Shown here piece by piece: positions 6,878 through 13,670 of a stretch of DNA of 39,873 nucleotides (the stretch's first letter is position 1; the number at the start of each line of letters is the position of its first letter). This DNA comes from Prevotella sp. CAG:732 (GTDB lineage: Bacteria > Bacteroidota > Bacteroidia > Bacteroidales > Bacteroidaceae). The translations under genes and the position numbers were made by a program. Location of the stretch: contig FR893182.1 in NCBI GenBank assembly GCA_000436035.1, forward strand, positions 1 to 39,873, in the 5' to 3' direction. The notes under the pieces were generated by a model that saw only the letters and a list, made by a program, of their open reading frames with translations, made no database searches and had not been told where the DNA came from.

Positions 6878-8214
6878 TGGCACACAAACTTTGGGAAAAG
6901 AACTTTGAAGTAAACAAGGAAATAGAACGTTTTACCGTAGGTCGTGACCGTGAGTTGGACCTCTACCTCGCCAAGTATGACGTGCTCGGCAGCATGGCGC
7001 ACATCACTATGCTGGAGAGTATCGGCTTGTTGGAGAAAGACGAGTTGACACAGCTCCTTGCTGAGCTCAAGAACATCTACGCCATCGCCGACAAGGGTGA
7101 CTTTGTCATCGAGGAAGGCGTGGAGGATGTCCATTCCCAAGTGGAGTTGATGCTCACACAGAAGTTGGGCGACATGGGCAAGAAGATACACTCTGGTCGC
7201 TCTCGCAATGACCAGGTACTCGTTGACTTGAAACTCTTCACTCGCCATGAGTTGAAGGAAATCGTGGATGCCGTCAAGATACTCTTCGATGAGTTGATTC
7301 AGAAGAGCAACCAGTACAAGGATGTCTTGATGCCAGGCTACACCCACCTTCAGGTTGCGATGCCATCATCCTTCGGACTTTGGTTTGGTGCCTATGCAGA
7401 GAGCCTTGCAGATGATATGCTTTTCTTGCAGGCAGCTTATCGCATGACCAACCGCAACCCTCTCGGAAGTGCGGCAGGCTATGGTAGCAGTTTCCCTCTC
7501 AACCGTACCATGACTACCCAGTTGCTCGGTTTCGACAGCATGGACTACAACGTGGTATATGCACAGATGGGACGTGGCAAGATGGAGCGCAATGTGGCTT
7601 TCGCCATGGCTACCGTGGCAGGAACGTTGGCAAAGATGGCTTTCGATGCCTGCATGTTCAACTGTCAGAACTTCGGTTTCGTCAAGTTGCCTAAGGAGTG
7701 TACCACCGGTTCGAGCATCATGCCTCACAAGAAGAACCCAGACGTATTCGAGTTGATACGTGCCAAGAGCAACAAGCTCCAAAGCCTTCCACAACAGGTG
7801 ATGCTCATCATGAACAACCTGCCTGTAGGTTACTTCCGTGACCTTCAGATTATCAAGGAAGTCTTCCTCCCAGCCTTCGACGAGTTGAAGGATTGCTTGC
7901 AGATGGCAGCTTACATCATCAACAAGATGGAGGTGAACGAGCATATCTTGGACGATCCACGTTACGACCCTATGTTCTCCGTAGAGGAAGTGAACCAGCT
8001 TGCCGCCAACGGCATGCCATTCCGTGATGCCTACAAGAAGGTGGGATTGGAAATCGAGGCAGGCGAGTTTAAGCCAAACAAGAATATCCACCACACACAT
8101 GAGGGCAGCATCGGCAATCTCTGCAACGACAAGATACAGGAGTTGATGGAGCATACGCTCTCTGAGTTCCACTTCGAGCGCATGGAGAATGCCGAGAAGG
8201 AGCTTTTGAAATGA
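6877..8214 (+). CDS. argH: Argininosuccinate lyase
   Basis: A 445-residue member of the fumarase/aspartase superfamily that splits argininosuccinate into arginine and fumarate, the last step of arginine synthesis. Diagnostic regions are VEDVHSQVELML, GRSRNDQVLVDLKLF, MPGYTHLQVAMPSSFG, and the mobile signature loop GSSIMPHKKNPDVFELIRAK with the catalytic serine at S279/S280. Length is close to the usual 450-460. The start at 6877 gives MAHKLWEKNFEVNKEIERFTVGRD, the expected N-terminus. Its stop overlaps by four bases (ATGA) with the downstream lipoprotein frame, suggesting coupling. Confidence 0.96.
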   Translation: MAHKLWEKNFEVNKEIERFTVGRDRELDLYLAKYDVLGSMAHITMLESIGLLEKDELTQLLAELKNIYAIADKGDFVIEEGVEDVHSQVELMLTQKLGDMGKKIHSGRSRNDQVLVDLKLFTRHELKEIVDAVKILFDELIQKSNQYKDVLMPGYTHLQVAMPSSFGLWFGAYAESLADDMLFLQAAYRMTNRNPLGSAAGYGSSFPLNRTMTTQLLGFDSMDYNVVYAQMGRGKMERNVAFAMATVAGTLAKMAFDACMFNCQNFGFVKLPKECTTGSSIMPHKKNPDVFELIRAKSNKLQSLPQQVMLIMNNLPVGYFRDLQIIKEVFLPAFDELKDCLQMAAYIINKMEVNEHILDDPRYDPMFSVEEVNQLAANGMPFRDAYKKVGLEIEAGEFKPNKNIHHTHEGSIGNLCNDKIQELMEHTLSEFHFERMENAEKELLK

Positions 8215-8861
8215 TAAATATTCCCTATATATATAATAAGGTGAAGAGCATGGCTAGCAAAGCCGTGCTCTTTCTTAGTTGGTGCCTACTCCTAGGTACT
8301 TGCGGCATGATGAGTTCATGCGATGCCGAGAACACCATCAGCACGGAATATCCCTGCCACTTCATCTTCTACACCCAATATCATGTAGGTTCTTCCATCG
8401 AGACGGCACTGCTCAACCAAGGCTCCTATTCCATGGTGAGCGCAGGAAAGGTCAACAACGCTTGGAGAATCTACTCCACCCTCAATGATGGCAAGAACAA
8501 GACCGAAACCATCGCCCTGACCACAGCCAAGGAGAATTATGCCAGCTACAGTGCCATCGGCGCAGGCAATGACACCAAGGATGCCACGAAGAATGGGTTC
8601 ATCCTAGGTTGCACTAACTTCCAAGGTCGTGTAGCTTGGGATCGTCAATGCCCCAACTGTATCAGACAATATGGTGGAAGAAACTATCCTTTGGAATGGA
8701 CGGGCAATCGCCAATCCGTCATTTGCAACAAATGCAAGCGTACCTATGCCCTGGAAACAGGAGCCATCACTAGCGGCGGTCTATCCAAAGAAGACAAACC
8801 CTTGATGCGCTATCGAGTATCCTATGGGGGTGTCGGCACGATTCTGACGGTGGGAAACTAA
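8211..8861 (+). CDS. Lipoprotein with a zinc-ribbon-like CxxC pair, function unknown
   Basis: A 216-residue protein whose N-terminus has a hydrophobic stretch (AVLFLSWCLLLGTCGMMSSC) ending in a lipobox-like MSSC, so it is probably lipid-anchored in the envelope. The body contains CPNCIRQ and, about 25 residues on, CNKCKRTY, a likely zinc ribbon of the kind seen in secreted Bacteroidales lipoproteins. No family was recognised. The start at 8211 overlaps argH (ATGA) and is preceded by AAGGAG. A second in-frame ATG at 8250 follows AAGGTG and would give a shorter, cleaner signal peptide, so either could be used. A 21-bp segment between these two starts recurs at 37238. Confidence 0.7.
   Translation: MINIPYIYNKVKSMASKAVLFLSWCLLLGTCGMMSSCDAENTISTEYPCHFIFYTQYHVGSSIETALLNQGSYSMVSAGKVNNAWRIYSTLNDGKNKTETIALTTAKENYASYSAIGAGNDTKDATKNGFILGCTNFQGRVAWDRQCPNCIRQYGGRNYPLEWTGNRQSVICNKCKRTYALETGAITSGGLSKEDKPLMRYRVSYGGVGTILTVGN
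8226..8246 (+). repeat. 21-bp segment shared with 37238-37258
   Basis: An alternating TA tract followed by ATAATAAGGTGAAG is identical to plus-strand bases 37238-37258. Here it lies between two possible start codons of the lipoprotein and provides an AAGGTG ribosome-binding-like element. Confidence 0.6.
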
Positions 8862-8921
8862 AGAGAAAGGAGGCTTATGCACAGAACATACGCCCTTTTA
8901 TCTTAAAATATGTAAATTGAT

Positions 8922-8952
8922 TTGGCTAATTCGAGAAATAGCCTTATCTTTG
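8922..8952 (+). promoter_or_regulatory. Promoter of the tRNA-Gly/tRNA-Leu unit
   Basis: TTG at 8922-8924, 20-nt spacer, TATCTTTG at 8945-8952. It lies 17 nt before tRNA-Gly and matches the pyrE promoter exactly in spacing and -7 sequence. Confidence 0.85.
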
Positions 8953-8969
8953 CACTCGCAAATTCTAAC

Positions 8970-9045
8970 GCGGAAATAGCTCAGTTGGTAGAGCACAACC
9001 TTGCCAAGGTTGGGGTCGCGGGTCCGAGTCCCGTTTTCCGCTCCA
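8970..9045 (+). tRNA. tRNA-Gly (GCC)
   Basis: A complete cloverleaf: acceptor GCGGAAA pairs with TTTCCGC, D-arm GCTC/GAGC, anticodon stem CAACC/GGTTG with loop TTGCCAA (anticodon GCC), and T-arm GCGGG/CCCGT (one G-T pair). The discriminator is T at 9042 and CCA is encoded (9043-9045). It reads glycine GGC/GGU codons. Confidence 0.97.
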
Positions 9046-9063
9046 ATTCTTTACGTTTACCAT

Positions 9064-9149
9064 GCCGCAATGGTGGAATTGGTAGACACGAGGGACTTAA
9101 AATCCCTTGGCCAGTAATGGCTGTGCGGGTTCGAGTCCCGCTCGCGGCA
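9064..9149 (+). tRNA. tRNA-Leu (UAA)
   Basis: A class II tRNA of 86 nt with a long variable arm (TTGGCCAGTAATGGCTG region). The anticodon loop is CTTAAAA (anticodon TAA), closed by GGGA/TCCC, and the T-arm is GCGGG/CCCGC. The acceptor GCCGCAA pairs with TCGCGGC except for an A-C mismatch at the sixth pair. The discriminator is A and CCA is not encoded. It lies 18 nt after tRNA-Gly, in the same transcript. Confidence 0.95.
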
Positions 9150-9168
9150 CACTCCTTTTAAATTTTTC

Positions 9169-10182
9169 ATGATGAAAAAGTTTGCTTACATCCTCTTATT
9201 ATTATTAGCGACTGTTGTACTTGCCTCTTGTGGTGCAGGTAGTGGTCGTTTCAAGTTTGAAGGCAAATTTCTCAACATGAACCAAGGTGAATTTTATGTT
9301 TATAGCCCTGAGGGTGGCATCCATGGCATGGACACCATCAAGGTGGAAGGTGGTCGCTTCACATACGAATGCGAATGCAAGGATCCTTTTACGTTGGTCG
9401 TCGTCTTCCCTAACTTCTCTGAGCAACCTATCTTTGCTGAGTCAGGCGCATCCGTTGACATCAAGGCTGATGCCTCTCACCTGAAAGAACTTTCGGTCAA
9501 GGGAACGAAAGCCAATGAACTGATGAACTCATTCCGTGAGAACATCCTCAATGTTTCTCCACCTGAGGAGAAAGCCAAGGCTGAGCAATTCATCAAGGAT
9601 CACCCAGAGTCTATCGTCAGCATCTATCTCACCCGAAAGTACTTCATCAGCAACTCACAGCCAGACTTCAAGAAGGCATACGCCTTAACTGAGACTATGG
9701 CGAAGAAGCAGCCGAAAAATGGAGAGCTTCAGAAGATGCTACAGCAGTTGAAAGGACTGAAAGACGTGGGAGTAGGCTCTAGATTGCCATCCTTCACCGC
9801 ATACGACACCAAGGGCAAACTCATATCCAGCGTCGAACTGAGCAGTGCGCCTGTGGCAGTCATCAACACCTGGGCTACCTACAATTTCGATAGCCAAGAC
9901 CTTCAAAGGGAGTTGAAGAAGCGCATGAGGGCATCGCAAGGCAAACTCAAGGTGATGAGCATCTGCCTCGACCCTAGCAAGGTAGATTGCAAGAGAAGTC
10001 TCGACAGAGACTCTATCTCTTGGTCCAACATCTGCACCGGCGACATGCTGGAAGACAAGACCTTGCAGAAACTAGGAATGACCTCAGTGCCAGATGTCAT
10101 CGTCTTGCAAAATGGCAAGATCGTAGCTCGTGGCTTGAAACGACAAGAACTGTACGACAAGCTCGACCAACTGCTGAAATAA
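9169..10182 (+). CDS. DUF4369/thioredoxin-fold lipoprotein lacking the CXXC
   Basis: A 337-residue lipoprotein: signal sequence, then VLASC with the lipidated cysteine at C21. Residues about 27-120 (FKFEGKFLNMNQGEFYVYSP) form a DUF4369-type beta domain, followed by a helical linker. Residues about 200-337 form a TlpA/thioredoxin-like domain (GSRLPSFTAYDTKGKLISS, VAVINTWATYNF, MTSVPDVIVLQNGKIV). In active relatives the segment after W-A is WCxxC; here it reads TYNFDS, so both redox cysteines are missing and a binding or structural role is more likely than disulfide exchange. The cis-proline loop (SVPD) is kept. It begins 20 nt after tRNA-Leu with no promoter of its own visible and may be read from the tRNA promoter. 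Confidence 0.78.
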   Translation: MMKKFAYILLLLLATVVLASCGAGSGRFKFEGKFLNMNQGEFYVYSPEGGIHGMDTIKVEGGRFTYECECKDPFTLVVVFPNFSEQPIFAESGASVDIKADASHLKELSVKGTKANELMNSFRENILNVSPPEEKAKAEQFIKDHPESIVSIYLTRKYFISNSQPDFKKAYALTETMAKKQPKNGELQKMLQQLKGLKDVGVGSRLPSFTAYDTKGKLISSVELSSAPVAVINTWATYNFDSQDLQRELKKRMRASQGKLKVMSICLDPSKVDCKRSLDRDSISWSNICTGDMLEDKTLQKLGMTSVPDVIVLQNGKIVARGLKRQELYDKLDQLLK

Positions 10183-10268
10183 AAGCAGCACCAAAAGGAA
10201 ATCAAGTCCCTTGCCTCTTGACGAGGGCGACAACATATATTATTAACAACATCTAATTTCAAATATAT

Positions 10269-10288
10269 GCAGGAAACTCTATTCCTGC
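10269..10288 (+). promoter_or_regulatory. Small hairpin in the yifB leader
   Basis: GCAGGAA (10269-10275) and TTCCTGC (10282-10288) form a perfect 7-bp stem with a 6-nt loop, and a further GCAGGAAAGG overlaps its 3' side at 10287-10296. The purine-rich ribosome-binding region of yifB therefore overlaps alternative pairing partners. Regulatory function is speculative. Confidence 0.35.
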
Positions 10289-10302
10289 AGGAAAGGAATG
10301 AA

Positions 10303-11853
10303 ATGCTAGTCAAAACTTTTTGCGCCGCAGTCAACGGATTGGACGTGACTACGGTTACCGTGGAGGTAAGCCTCACACGTGGAGTCCAATATCATCTTAC
10401 AGGTCTTGGCGACGAGGCTGTAAGAGAGAGTCGTAACCGCATTGCCGCAGCCTTGCAGTACAGCGGTTTCAAGTTTCCTATCGCCGACATCACCATCAAT
10501 CTTGCTCCTGCCGACCTCCGCAAGGAAGGTAGCAGTTTCGACTTGCCCCTTGCCATCGGCATCTTGGGAGCCAACGAGAACATCCCCGACACGCACCTCA
10601 AGGAATTTATGTTGGTAGGCGAGTTGAGTCTGGACGGCACGCTGCAACCCATCAAGGGAGCACTGCCTATTGCCATTCGAGCCAGGGCAGAGCACTTCAA
10701 GGGATTGATTGTGCCAATGCAAAACGCCCGTGAGGCGGCCGTGGTCAACAACCTCGAAGTCTATGGTATGAACAGCTTGTTTGATGTTATACAATTTATG
10801 AGTGACAAACAAGCTTTCGAGCCTACCATTGTTGATACTCGCAAGGAGTTTTATGAGAATCAGACGCATTGCGACCTCGACTATGCCGATGTACGTGGTC
10901 AGCAGAATGTGAAGCGAGCCTTGGAAGTGGCAGCGGCTGGTGGTCACAACCTCATCATGGTGGGACCTCCCGGCTCAGGCAAGTCCATGATGGCGAAGCG
11001 TCTGCCTTCCATCCTTCCTCCCCTCACCCTATCAGAGAGTCTGGAGACCACACAGATACATTCCATCGCTGGCAAACTCGGCAAGAATGTATCGCTCATC
11101 TCCCAACGTCCTTTCCGTGCTCCTCACCACACCATCTCACAAGTGGCTTTGGTAGGTGGTGGCAGCAATCCACAACCTGGCGAAATCTCGCTTGCGCACA
11201 ATGGCGTGCTCTTCTGCGATGAGTTACCGGAGTTCAACAAGACCACGCTCGAAGTATTGCGACAGCCGCTCGAAGACCGCCACATCACCATCAGTCGCTC
11301 GAAATATTCCACCGACTACCCTTGCAGTTTCATGTTTGTGGCAAGCATGAATCCTTGTCCATGTGGTTACTACGGCGACCCTACGCACCACTGTGTCTGC
11401 ACTCCAGGTCAGATTCAGCGATACATGAACAAGATTTCTGGTCCGCTTCTCGACCGCATCGACATCCAATGCGAGATAACACCAGTACCGTTCAAGGACA
11501 TCTCCAAGGCTGCCCCCGGCGAACCGAGTACCAACATTCGTGAGCGTGTCATCAAGGCACGAGAGATACAAGCCGAGCGATACAAGGACTACAAGGGCAT
11601 CCACTGCAATGCCCAGATGAGCGAGCGCATGATTCACCTCTTCGCCGAGCCCGACGAGGCTGGCATGGATATGCTCCGCATGGCGATGGAGCGTCTCTCC
11701 CTCTCCGCCCGTGCCTACAGTCGCATCCTGAAGGTAGCCCGCACCATCGCCGACTTGGCTGGCTGCGAGCAAGTAGAACCCATGCACCTCGCCGAAGCCA
11801 TCGGGTATCGAACGCTGGATAGAGGTGATTGGGCGGAGAGAGGGCATATATAA
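10303..11853 (+). CDS. YifB/ComM family magnesium-chelatase-like AAA+ ATPase
   Basis: A 516-residue AAA+ protein of the YifB/ComM family, related to magnesium chelatase subunit I and the helicase ComM, which promotes branch migration during natural transformation. The N-terminal ChlI-like domain (MLVKTFCAAVNGLDVTTVTV, DLRKEGSSFDLPLAIGIL) precedes the ATPase with Walker A GPPGSGKSMMAKR (about residues 218-230), the VGGG loop, Walker B GVLFCDELPEF and a zinc-like cluster MNPCPCGYYGD...CVC. The C-terminal helical domain ends in LAEAIGYRTLDR. I chose ATG 10303 (after AGGAAAGGAATGA), which gives the family N-terminus; an upstream ATG at 10267 adds 12 residues over a hairpin. comF also lies in this window, but no other competence genes do. 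Confidence 0.93.
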   Translation: MLVKTFCAAVNGLDVTTVTVEVSLTRGVQYHLTGLGDEAVRESRNRIAAALQYSGFKFPIADITINLAPADLRKEGSSFDLPLAIGILGANENIPDTHLKEFMLVGELSLDGTLQPIKGALPIAIRARAEHFKGLIVPMQNAREAAVVNNLEVYGMNSLFDVIQFMSDKQAFEPTIVDTRKEFYENQTHCDLDYADVRGQQNVKRALEVAAAGGHNLIMVGPPGSGKSMMAKRLPSILPPLTLSESLETTQIHSIAGKLGKNVSLISQRPFRAPHHTISQVALVGGGSNPQPGEISLAHNGVLFCDELPEFNKTTLEVLRQPLEDRHITISRSKYSTDYPCSFMFVASMNPCPCGYYGDPTHHCVCTPGQIQRYMNKISGPLLDRIDIQCEITPVPFKDISKAAPGEPSTNIRERVIKAREIQAERYKDYKGIHCNAQMSERMIHLFAEPDEAGMDMLRMAMERLSLSARAYSRILKVARTIADLAGCEQVEPMHLAEAIGYRTLDRGDWAERGHI

Positions 11854-11893
11854 GGGCGGAATCATGATTTCCCAAAACATATATGTCTCTTTA

Positions 11894-11924
11894 TTGCATA
11901 ATTCAAAAATAAATCGTAACTTTG
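11894..11924 (+). promoter_or_regulatory. Promoter of the rhuM remnant
   Basis: TTG at 11894-11896, 20-nt spacer, TAACTTTG at 11917-11924; ATG 11963 lies 38 nt downstream. It is a complete Bacteroidetes promoter in front of a truncated gene. Confidence 0.75.
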
Positions 11925-11962
11925 CAACATTTAGATGAAGCAATATAAAACCATATCAATTT

Positions 11963-12307
11963 ATGAGTAACGACCAACCTAACATGATCATATATCGGAC
12001 AGCAGACGGCAAATCGTCTGTTGCCCTTTTTGCCAAAGATGGCAAGATTTGGCTAAGCCAACAACAGATGGCAGAACTTTTTGCCACCTCCAAACAGGTC
12101 ATCAGTCATCACATACTTAACATACTAAAAGAGAACGAGTTAAATGAAATTTCAGTTGTCAAACAATATTTGACAACTGCTGCTGATGGCAAGAATTACA
12201 ACGTAGTTTTCTACTCACTAGAGATGATTATCGCTGTCGGCTACCGAGTACGTGGTGTACGTGGCACCCAATTCCGCCAATGGGCTACCGAGCACCTAAC
12301 AGCCTAG
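11963..12307 (+). pseudogene. RhuM-family protein, truncated to the N-terminal domain
   Basis: The 114 codons encode the N-terminal part of a RhuM-family (virulence RhuM / Fic-associated) protein: YRTADGKSSVALFAKDGKIW, then the winged-helix-like LSQQQMAELFATSKQVISHH, and YSLEMIIAVGYRVRGVRGTQ followed by FRQWATEHL. In full-length relatives (roughly 300+ residues) this last motif continues for about 200 residues; here it runs into a stop two residues later (LTA). The sequence directly after the stop is a repeat-rich non-coding stretch, so the 3' part was lost by deletion or replaced. The promoter is intact, so a short DNA-binding-like product could still be made. Such genes often accompany toxin-antitoxin or mobile regions. 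Confidence 0.75.
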
Positions 12308-12325
12308 CGCAAAGCCCGACGAAGC

Positions 12326-12435
12326 CCACTGCATACTATAAAATACAACTTATATTCAGTTGCGCCTAACTTGCATTTCATCAAATCTAACTTGGATTCC
12401 ATGAAATATAAGTTAGGCGCAATAGTATGCAGTGG
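12326..12435. repeat. Nested inverted repeat (MITE/REP-like hairpin)
   Basis: Outer arms CCACTGCATACTAT (12326-12339) and ATAGTATGCAGTGG (12422-12435) are perfect complements. Inner arms TTGCGCCTAACTT (12360-12372) and AAGTTAGGCGCAA (12410-12422) are also perfect and extend through ATTTCAT/ATGAAAT to a 19-nt loop. A 20-nt stretch separates outer from inner arm on the left only. No T-run follows, so it is not a standard terminator. Confidence 0.85.
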
Positions 12436-12525
12436 ACTGCTTCTGGTTTTATGCTAGGGCGTTGAAGATTTGGTGCTAGGCAGAGGAAAGGTTTATACTT
12501 AGGAGCGTAAGCTTCTTGTGCTAGG
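12352..12525 (+). repeat. Degenerate ~22-nt phased repeat, 8 units
   Basis: Eight consecutive units end at 12373, 12395, 12417, 12435, 12458, 12480, 12503 and 12525. Unit lengths are 22, 22, 22, 18, 23, 22, 23 and 22 nt. The unit ends read CTAACTTG, CTAACTTGG, AAGTTAGG, GCAGTGG, ATGCTAGG, GTGCTAGG, ACTTAGG and GTGCTAGG. The remaining 13-15 nt of each unit vary, but often contain a T- or A-rich core just before the end motif. The first three units coincide with the inner inverted repeat. It is not a CRISPR: the repeats are too short and too diverged. The whole gene-free interval 12308-12668 is otherwise without recognisable coding content. Confidence 0.6.
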
Positions 12526-12585
12526 GATATGAATGCCACCTTATCCATAAAAGAATCCACCACTCATCTTACAAAATGTAAGCAA

Positions 12586-12627
12586 TTTTGGCTGCAAGTA
12601 TCGTTTTTCACCCACTTGCAGCCAAAA
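12586..12627 (-). terminator. 14-bp hairpin behind the SH3/membrane protein gene
   Basis: TTTTGGCTGCAAGT (12586-12599) pairs perfectly with ACTTGCAGCCAAAA (12614-12627) around a 14-nt loop, 42 nt after the stop of the minus-strand gene at 12669. The stem fits a terminator, but no long T-tract follows. Confidence 0.6.
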
Positions 12628-12668
12628 CTCTAATGATTCGAGCATCTTTTCGCTCTCTACGATAGTGG

Positions 12669-13655
12669 TCAAAACCACGAGTCCTTCTTCACGACATAAT
12701 ATCTCGTAGGGAATGCCACAGCGAAAATCAAGGCGAAAATCAATACGGCAACGATTCCGATAAGGATATAGGCTATCACAACGCAAACCAGGTAAATAGC
12801 AGCAATGCTGAACAACGAATAAGCCATCATCCATAGTGCCGTCTTCTTACCATACTGCTTTTTGTCTTTCCTGTATCTATACCAAAGAGTGAGGCTAGGC
12901 ATTGCTGCCGTGAGGATGATACCAAGCATAGCCAAAAGAATCTGCCAAGTACTTTCTGAATCCACCACTGATGCTGCATATCCAAATACCAAGGTAGATG
13001 CCACCGTTCCCAATGCGGCGAGCACAGGAGCTATCAGCAACTTGTTGAATCGCTTGGCTGGTATCACATCCACTTCACATCTCTTATTAAACCATCGTGC
13101 CAAAGCCCCATAGTTAAATACATAGAAGAACGTAAACACAATGGCTACCAAGCCTAAGATGCCCCCCAATATTCCCAAGATGAACAGAGCTATCATGAGG
13201 GGTGTTCCTCCATCTTCAAACTTTTCACTTATTGGATCGGCAGCATCTTGGGCTATCACCTGGGCAGAATCCTTTTTGCTGGAAGCCTCTACATTTTGGT
13301 TGACAGGCTGACCAGTAGGCGCAGTGGTGGTTTCCTCCACTTCTTGCGTAGCAGACTCCGTTTCTCCTTCCTCAACATCCTCGTCAGAGTCTGGCTCAGG
13401 CTCGAATCGTTGGCAACAGTTAGAAGACACATAGGCTGTCTTGCCCTTGTAGAGGAACTTGATCATATCGCCATCCATTCCTTCTTCCTCAAAGGTGTCC
13501 CCTTGATGCATCATACCCAACTTATTCAGGTAATTGGGCGAATCCCACACGGTCAAGTCGGCATCGGTTACCTCCCACATATCACCTTTCTCGGCAAAAC
13601 AAGCCAAGGAAAGAAATGCGAAAATAAAAAACAAAAGAAATCTCATGCACTTCAT
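12669..13655 (-). CDS. SH3-domain membrane protein, function unknown
   Basis: A 328-residue envelope protein. The signal peptide (MRFLLFFIFAFLSLACFAEKG) leads to a bacterial SH3-like domain (about residues 27-85: MWEVTDADLTVWDSPNYLNKLGMM). An acidic, low-complexity linker follows (EPEPDSDEDVEEGETES and onward to about 135). Then come about five hydrophobic membrane segments, with cytoplasmic-looking positive loops (ARWFNKRCEVD, WYRYRKDKKQYGKK). The architecture implies a periplasmic sensor/adhesion-type SH3 domain on a membrane anchor. It lies 15 nt behind the DUF4595-like lipoprotein gene and is surely its operon partner. An internal ATG nine bases in (MRFLLFF) is an equally good start. No specific family was identified. 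Confidence 0.75.
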   Translation of the reverse strand: MKCMRFLLFFIFAFLSLACFAEKGDMWEVTDADLTVWDSPNYLNKLGMMHQGDTFEEEGMDGDMIKFLYKGKTAYVSSNCCQRFEPEPDSDEDVEEGETESATQEVEETTTAPTGQPVNQNVEASSKKDSAQVIAQDAADPISEKFEDGGTPLMIALFILGILGGILGLVAIVFTFFYVFNYGALARWFNKRCEVDVIPAKRFNKLLIAPVLAALGTVASTLVFGYAASVVDSESTWQILLAMLGIILTAAMPSLTLWYRYRKDKKQYGKKTALWMMAYSLFSIAAIYLVCVVIAYILIGIVAVLIFALIFAVAFPTRYYVVKKDSWF

Positions 13656-13670
13656 AAGCCTTGCTCCTTA

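Noticed and set aside
12352..12525. Considered as a CRISPR array
   Set aside because: Conserved part is only about 7-9 nt and varies between units, the period is too short, and no cas genes are present.
11963..12668. Considered as a prophage or integrative element remnant
   Set aside because: No integrase, no phage structural genes and no attachment-site duplication next to the tRNA genes or the RhuM remnant were found.
12541..12834. Minus-strand frame of 97 codons across the end of the SH3/membrane gene
   Set aside because: Most of it overlaps the membrane protein in another frame and the rest covers a perfect hairpin; no family resemblance.
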